This document shows positions 6,934 to 10,212 of a DNA stretch of 10,212 nucleotides, piece after piece. Source of the stretch: an uncultured Bacteroidota bacterium. GTDB lineage: Bacteria > Bacteroidota > Bacteroidia > Chitinophagales > Chitinophagaceae. The translations under genes and the position numbers were made by a program. The DNA is taken from the NCBI GenBank assembly GCA_946887345.1, contig CAMPKR010000062.1, positions 1 to 10,212 of the forward strand, read 5' to 3'. Numbering within the stretch: the first letter of the stretch is position 1; the number at the start of each line of letters is the position of its first letter. The notes beneath the pieces are model-generated. The model worked only from the letters and a program-made list of their open reading frames with translations, made no database searches and was not told where the DNA came from.

Positions 6934-8205
6934 ATGTACCTTATCAGAGGCGCCTGCATCTTCTTTGCTCTTACATTTACTATTGTTTTATCGCCCTGCT
7001 TTCCCGGTCATTCCTGGGACAGTTTCTGCTGGCGCGAATGGGCTCTGTATATCAAAAGGGAAGGCCTCGGAAATGTTTATCACTCCTGGACAGATTATCT
7101 CCCACTGCTGCACTATGAGCTCTGGCTCTTTGGCAAACTGGCCGGAAGCGAGAAGGAAATAGTGGAAAGCATTGGCTTCCTGCGGATATTTACCCTGATT
7201 TTTGACTTTGTTGCGCTCTGGTACTTATATAAGTGGCTGGGCCGGAAGATCGACTATCTTTTTATTCTCTTTGTTTGCCTGCTGAATATCGCCTGGTCGT
7301 ATAACAGCATTGTGTGGGGCCAGCATGATGGCGTTCTTACCGCCTTTGCCTTTCTATCGCTATACTATGGGTTTTACAACAAGCCGGTACTGAGCGGGAT
7401 ATTTCTTGTGCTGGCACTCAATTTTAAGTTACAGGCTATAGTCTTTGTACCTATTTGGGCGCTTTTATACTTCAATGTTTTGCTCACTAAGCCCGGGTTG
7501 AAACAATTCATTCTGCCCCTGCTGGTAATGCTTGTCTTGCAACTATTGATACTATGGCCCTTCGCTGAGGCCGGTGTTTTGGATGAACTATTAAGCGTGG
7601 TGACAGGTTCTGTAGATAAATTTCCCATGATAAGTATGGGAGCAAAAAACATCTGGACATTTATATTCAACGGACATACAGACGAAGTGTGTGACGGGGG
7701 TATATGGTTTAATGGTATTTCCTATAAGCAGGCAGGGCTTTTTATGTTCTTCACAGCTTCATTTATAGCGTTGCTCCCTATGATCATCAATAGCATCAGG
7801 AGAATAAAATATCCTGCATTGGAAAAACTGGTACTAAAACGAGAGCAACTGTGGCTTGCTTCGGCTTTAGTGGTAATGCTCTTTTACTTTCTTAACACGC
7901 AAATGCATGAGCGTTATATCCATCCTGCTTTTATTTTCATAATTGCATATGCCTTCAATACAGGAAACTTGTTTGCTTATGTATTATTTTCCATTGCCTA
8001 CTTCCTGAACTTAGAAAAAGAACTGCAGTATCTGAAACTGGATAACTACGAAACGCTGTTTTTTAGCGACATATTTATAGCGGCTTTGTACTTCGTGGTT
8101 ATAGTATACCTTGAAATAAAGCTGCTCCGGGCATATTATGCTCCGGGCAGTATTAAAGAGAAACCATTTTACCTGTCATTTAACTATAAAAGACTCAATG
8201 CCTGA
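6934..8205 (+). CDS. Polytopic GT-C type glycosyltransferase, mannosyltransferase-like
   Basis: Probably transfers a sugar from a polyprenyl-phosphate donor to an acceptor on the outer face of the cytoplasmic membrane. The exact substrate cannot be read from the sequence. The protein has 423 residues and about ten to eleven hydrophobic helices. GT-C features are an acidic residue in the loop after the first helix (SWDSFCWREWALYI, Asp29), TDYLPLLHY (53-61) and YNSIVWGQHDGVLTAF (123-138). NFKLQAIVFVP (163-173) and TQMHERYIHPA (322-332) also fit. The WGQxD and MHERY strings resemble the Gpi18-related/GT87-like mannosyltransferases. ATG 6934 starts just before the first helix; no Shine-Dalgarno sequence is seen. 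The gene looks AT-richer than the upstream operon. It is isolated from it by the terminator at 6803, and its 3' end overlaps gltX by 22 bp. Alternative: another GT39/GT83-like lipid-linked sugar transferase. Confidence 0.75.
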   Translation: MYLIRGACIFFALTFTIVLSPCFPGHSWDSFCWREWALYIKREGLGNVYHSWTDYLPLLHYELWLFGKLAGSEKEIVESIGFLRIFTLIFDFVALWYLYKWLGRKIDYLFILFVCLLNIAWSYNSIVWGQHDGVLTAFAFLSLYYGFYNKPVLSGIFLVLALNFKLQAIVFVPIWALLYFNVLLTKPGLKQFILPLLVMLVLQLLILWPFAEAGVLDELLSVVTGSVDKFPMISMGAKNIWTFIFNGHTDEVCDGGIWFNGISYKQAGLFMFFTASFIALLPMIINSIRRIKYPALEKLVLKREQLWLASALVVMLFYFLNTQMHERYIHPAFIFIIAYAFNTGNLFAYVLFSIAYFLNLEKELQYLKLDNYETLFFSDIFIAALYFVVIVYLEIKLLRAYYAPGSIKEKPFYLSFNYKRLNA

Positions 8206-9710
8206 GATATTCGTTTCTGCGTTTCTTCTTTGCCTATCATCTCTGCTATCACAAATACCCCGGGGCCGTATTTGCCACCCACCAGCATTATACGGAGCGG
8301 CAATAGTACATCGCCTTTCTTCAGGCCATGAGTCTGCAGATGATCGTTAAAGCTTTGTTCTATGCCGCTGTGTTCCCAGTTGCTGATGCCATTCAGTGCC
8401 TCTGCCCAGCTGTTAAAAAACTGTTTTTTAGCCTGGTCCCATTTTGTTTGTATAGCAGGTAGTTCGGTGATCTCGGGGGTTCTGAAAAAGAAATGCCCTT
8501 GTGCCCAGAAGTCAGGTAGAAGTATACAGCGTTCCTTTATCAGGCCGATCACTTTTAGCAATTGCTCATCGCTTGTTTCTACGCCTTGTTCCTGCATATA
8601 CGGTCTCACCAGCGGCAGCAGACTTTCATCACTGCTATGATGGATGTATTGATGGTTGAACCATTTCGCCTTCTCATAGTCGAACTTCGCGCCGCCTTTG
8701 TGTACCCTGTCAATTGAGAAATATTTCACCAGTTCTTCCATAGAGAATATCTCCTGCTCCATTCCCGGATTCCAGCCAAGCATCGCCAGCATATTCACAA
8801 AAGCCTCTGGTAAGAAGCCGATCTCTTTAAAGCCTTTGGTCGCTTCGCCGGTCTTCGGGTCGTTCCAGTCCATCGCGAAGACAGGGAAGCCCAGGCGGTC
8901 GCCGTCGCGTTTGCTCAGCTTGCCATTGCCATCAGGTTTCAGTATCAGCGGCAGGTGGGCCCATTGTGGCATACTTGCTTCCCAGCCCAGGTATTTCCAA
9001 AGCAGCAGGTGCACAGGCGCGCTGGGTAGCCATTCTTCGCCTCGGAAAGCATGCGTTATCTTCATCAGGTAGTCATCCACTACCACCGCGAGATGATAGG
9101 TAGGCATACCATCTGCTTTCAGCAAAACTTTGTCATCCACCAGCGAAGTGTCAAAACTTATCTCGCCGCGTATCATGTCTGTAAAAGTTATGGTCTGGCC
9201 ATGCGGCACTTTGATGCGGATAACATAAGGTGTATTCTTATCCAGGAGCTCCAGCACTTCCTCATTGCTCAGGGAAAGTGAATTGCGCATTTGTCCGCGT
9301 GTGGTGGCATCATACTGGAAATTTGTCATTGGGTGACTGTCACGGGCGTATTCGTCGCGTTTTTTCTCCAGTTGGCCCGGAGTATCAAAAGCATAGTAAG
9401 CAAAGCCTTTGTCAACCAGCTGCTGCGCATATTGGTAGTACAGGTGCTTACGCTCGCTTTGCCTGTACGGAGCATAGGGCCCGCCCTTCTTTGTGCTTTC
9501 ATCTGGTACCAGTCCGCACCATTCCAGGCATTGATAAATATAGTCCTCCGCGCCTTCTACAAAACGCGTCTGGTCGGTATCCTCTATCCTCAGCACGAAT
9601 TCACCGCCGTGGTGGCGGGCGAAAAGATAGTTGTATAACACAGTGCGCACTCCACCCAGGTGAAGGCCACCCGTCGGGCTTGGTGCAAATCGTACTCGTA
9701 CTTTACTCAT
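8184..9710 (-). CDS. gltX: Glutamyl-tRNA synthetase
   Basis: A cytoplasmic class I aminoacyl-tRNA synthetase that charges tRNA with glutamate. The protein has 508 residues, a normal length. The HIGH-type motif is in FAPSPTGGLHLGG (HLGG at 17-20) and the KMSKS-type motif is KLSKRDG (264-270). RIEDTDQTR (41-49) and FRGEEWLPSAP (222-232) are also characteristic, the latter lining the active site. There are no cysteines in the 98-125 region, so the zinc site of the E. coli enzyme is absent. The C-terminal third is the helical anticodon-binding domain and ends in SQALSLL. The start at 9710 gives MSKVRVRFAPSP, the usual N-terminus. Its 3' end overlaps the convergent glycosyltransferase gene by 22 bp. 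The family also contains GlnRS-like and non-discriminating enzymes; full length and motifs favour ordinary GluRS. Confidence 0.96.
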   Translation of the reverse strand: MSKVRVRFAPSPTGGLHLGGVRTVLYNYLFARHHGGEFVLRIEDTDQTRFVEGAEDYIYQCLEWCGLVPDESTKKGGPYAPYRQSERKHLYYQYAQQLVDKGFAYYAFDTPGQLEKKRDEYARDSHPMTNFQYDATTRGQMRNSLSLSNEEVLELLDKNTPYVIRIKVPHGQTITFTDMIRGEISFDTSLVDDKVLLKADGMPTYHLAVVVDDYLMKITHAFRGEEWLPSAPVHLLLWKYLGWEASMPQWAHLPLILKPDGNGKLSKRDGDRLGFPVFAMDWNDPKTGEATKGFKEIGFLPEAFVNMLAMLGWNPGMEQEIFSMEELVKYFSIDRVHKGGAKFDYEKAKWFNHQYIHHSSDESLLPLVRPYMQEQGVETSDEQLLKVIGLIKERCILLPDFWAQGHFFFRTPEITELPAIQTKWDQAKKQFFNSWAEALNGISNWEHSGIEQSFNDHLQTHGLKKGDVLLPLRIMLVGGKYGPGVFVIAEMIGKEETQKRISQALSLL

Positions 9711-9717
9711 AAGGCTG

Positions 9718-9725
9718 CAAAAATA
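9718..9725 (-). promoter_or_regulatory. gltX: Candidate -7 promoter element for gltX (TATTTTTG)
   Basis: On the minus strand TATTTTTG fits the Bacteroidota -7 consensus TAnnTTTG exactly. It lies only 7 bp before the gltX ATG, so the transcript would be nearly leaderless. No clear TTTG is seen at the expected -33 distance, which makes the call weak. A promoter here would be needed if the terminator at 9760-9798 stops transcription coming from the permease gene. Confidence 0.25.
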
Positions 9726-9731
9726 AGCTTA

Positions 9732-9821
9732 GAACCACGATTAACATGACTCATAAGGTAAAAAAAGATTACCATGATCAGAGGATCATGGTAATCTTAA
9801 AAAATCAGTAAATCGTGGTTC
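9732..9821. repeat. Nested palindromic intergenic element
   Basis: Outer arms GAACCACGATT (9732-9742) and AATCGTGGTTC (9811-9821) are perfect 11-bp inverted repeats. Between them lies a 15-bp perfect hairpin (9765-9779 with 9784-9798, loop AGAG). An 11-mer, GATTAMCATGA, occurs at 9739-9749 and 9767-9777, and inverted at 9786-9796, so the element is built from one reused unit. The layout resembles a REP-like or MITE-like dispersed palindrome. No transposase is nearby, and only one copy is present in this window. Confidence 0.7.
9760..9798 (-). terminator. Intrinsic terminator downstream of the ABC-2 permease gene
   Basis: Read on the minus strand, a perfect 15-bp stem with a CTCT loop runs directly into seven T's (complement of the A-run 9760-9766). 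On the plus strand no T-run follows, so it is directional. It begins 30 bp after the permease stop codon and lies before gltX, separating the two transcription units. It is also the inner hairpin of the palindromic element at 9732-9821. Confidence 0.75.
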
Positions 9822-9827
9822 AAAACC

Positions 9828-10212
9828 TTACTCCCTATAAAAGAACCACTTAGCCAGTTCCTTATAGCTTACTTTCTTTCCATACATCAGGATGCCTACC
9901 CTATAGATGCGTGCTGCGATCCAGGTGGTGAAAAGGAAGCCGCCTACCATCAGCGCCATCGATAATATCACCTGCCACAAAGGCGGGTCAAACTGGAGGC
10001 GCATCATCATAGCTATGGGTGATGTAAATGGTATCATTGACAACCAAACCGACAGCGAACTGTGTGGGTTGTTGATGATATAGCTCAGGGATAAAATAAA
10101 CGTAAATACCAGTGGGAGCGTTATCGGCAGCATGAATTGCTGCGTCTCCGTTTCATTATCCACGGCAGACCCCACTGCTGCAAATACGGCACTGTACAGG
10201 AAGTAGCCGAAC
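9828..10212 (-). CDS. ABC-2 type transporter permease, C-terminal part (N-terminus outside the window)
   Basis: The membrane permease half of an ABC exporter. The frame is open to the right edge, so the GTG at 10175 is internal; 127 residues are visible. They start FGYFLYSAVFAAVGSAVDNE and continue TETQQFMLPITLPLVFTF. This is characteristic of the NatB-like/ABC-2 permease family (about 400-450 residues in full). Three hydrophobic segments are visible: PITLPLVFTFILSLSYII, the stretch around SVWLSMIPFTSPIAMMMR, and LSMALMVGGFLFTTWIAARIYRVGILMYG. The protein ends in a short basic/aromatic tail, KELAKWFFYRE. The partner ATPase would be expected upstream, beyond the window. The substrate is unknown; NatB-like systems have been linked to Na+ export, but that cannot be claimed here. 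A terminator follows its stop codon. Confidence 0.88.
   Translation of the reverse strand, partial: FGYFLYSAVFAAVGSAVDNETETQQFMLPITLPLVFTFILSLSYIINNPHSSLSVWLSMIPFTSPIAMMMRLQFDPPLWQVILSMALMVGGFLFTTWIAARIYRVGILMYGKKVSYKELAKWFFYRE

Noticed and set aside
8362..9712. Several long plus-strand frames within gltX (for example 8698-9072 and 9230-9712)
   Set aside because: All are antisense to a full-length, motif-complete gltX and show no protein family features; they reflect codon bias of the minus-strand gene.

Overview
The window looks like chromosomal DNA from a member of the Bacteroidota, most likely Chitinophagaceae or a close relative. The reasons are the act–cox gene order, start codons that mostly lack Shine-Dalgarno sequences, the Bacteroidota-type CoxB and CoxA sequences, and an AT-rich TAnnTTTG-like promoter candidate. 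The family-level placement is inferred from sequence feel, not from a search.

Positions 2-6831 hold the 3' part of a respiratory operon on the + strand. The order is actC (5' end outside the window), actD, actE, actF, coxB, coxA, followed by a strong intrinsic terminator. Alternative complex III (Act) oxidises menaquinol in the cytoplasmic membrane. It passes electrons through haem c carriers, including the lipid-anchored ActE, to the CuA centre of CoxB. CoxA then reduces O2 at a haem a3–CuB site and pumps protons. The gene order suggests that the two complexes are made together and may form a supercomplex, as known for Flavobacterium. No subunit III or IV gene follows coxA before the terminator.

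Positions 6934-8205 encode a polytopic GT-C type glycosyltransferase on the + strand, unrelated to respiration. It converges on gltX (8184-9710, - strand, glutamyl-tRNA synthetase) and the two 3' ends overlap by 22 bp. Upstream of gltX, also on the - strand, is the C-terminal end of an ABC-2 type permease (9828 to the window edge). The 117-bp gap between them holds a nested palindromic element, and its inner hairpin is also an intrinsic terminator for the permease gene.

I see no CRISPR array, tRNA, rRNA, integrase or insertion sequence, and no gene-free stretch longer than 300 bp. I do not see an entirely new system. The best leads are the short-period repeats placed directly before actD and actE, the nested palindrome and small upstream ORF before gltX, and the substituted electron-entry and Mg-site residues in CoxB.
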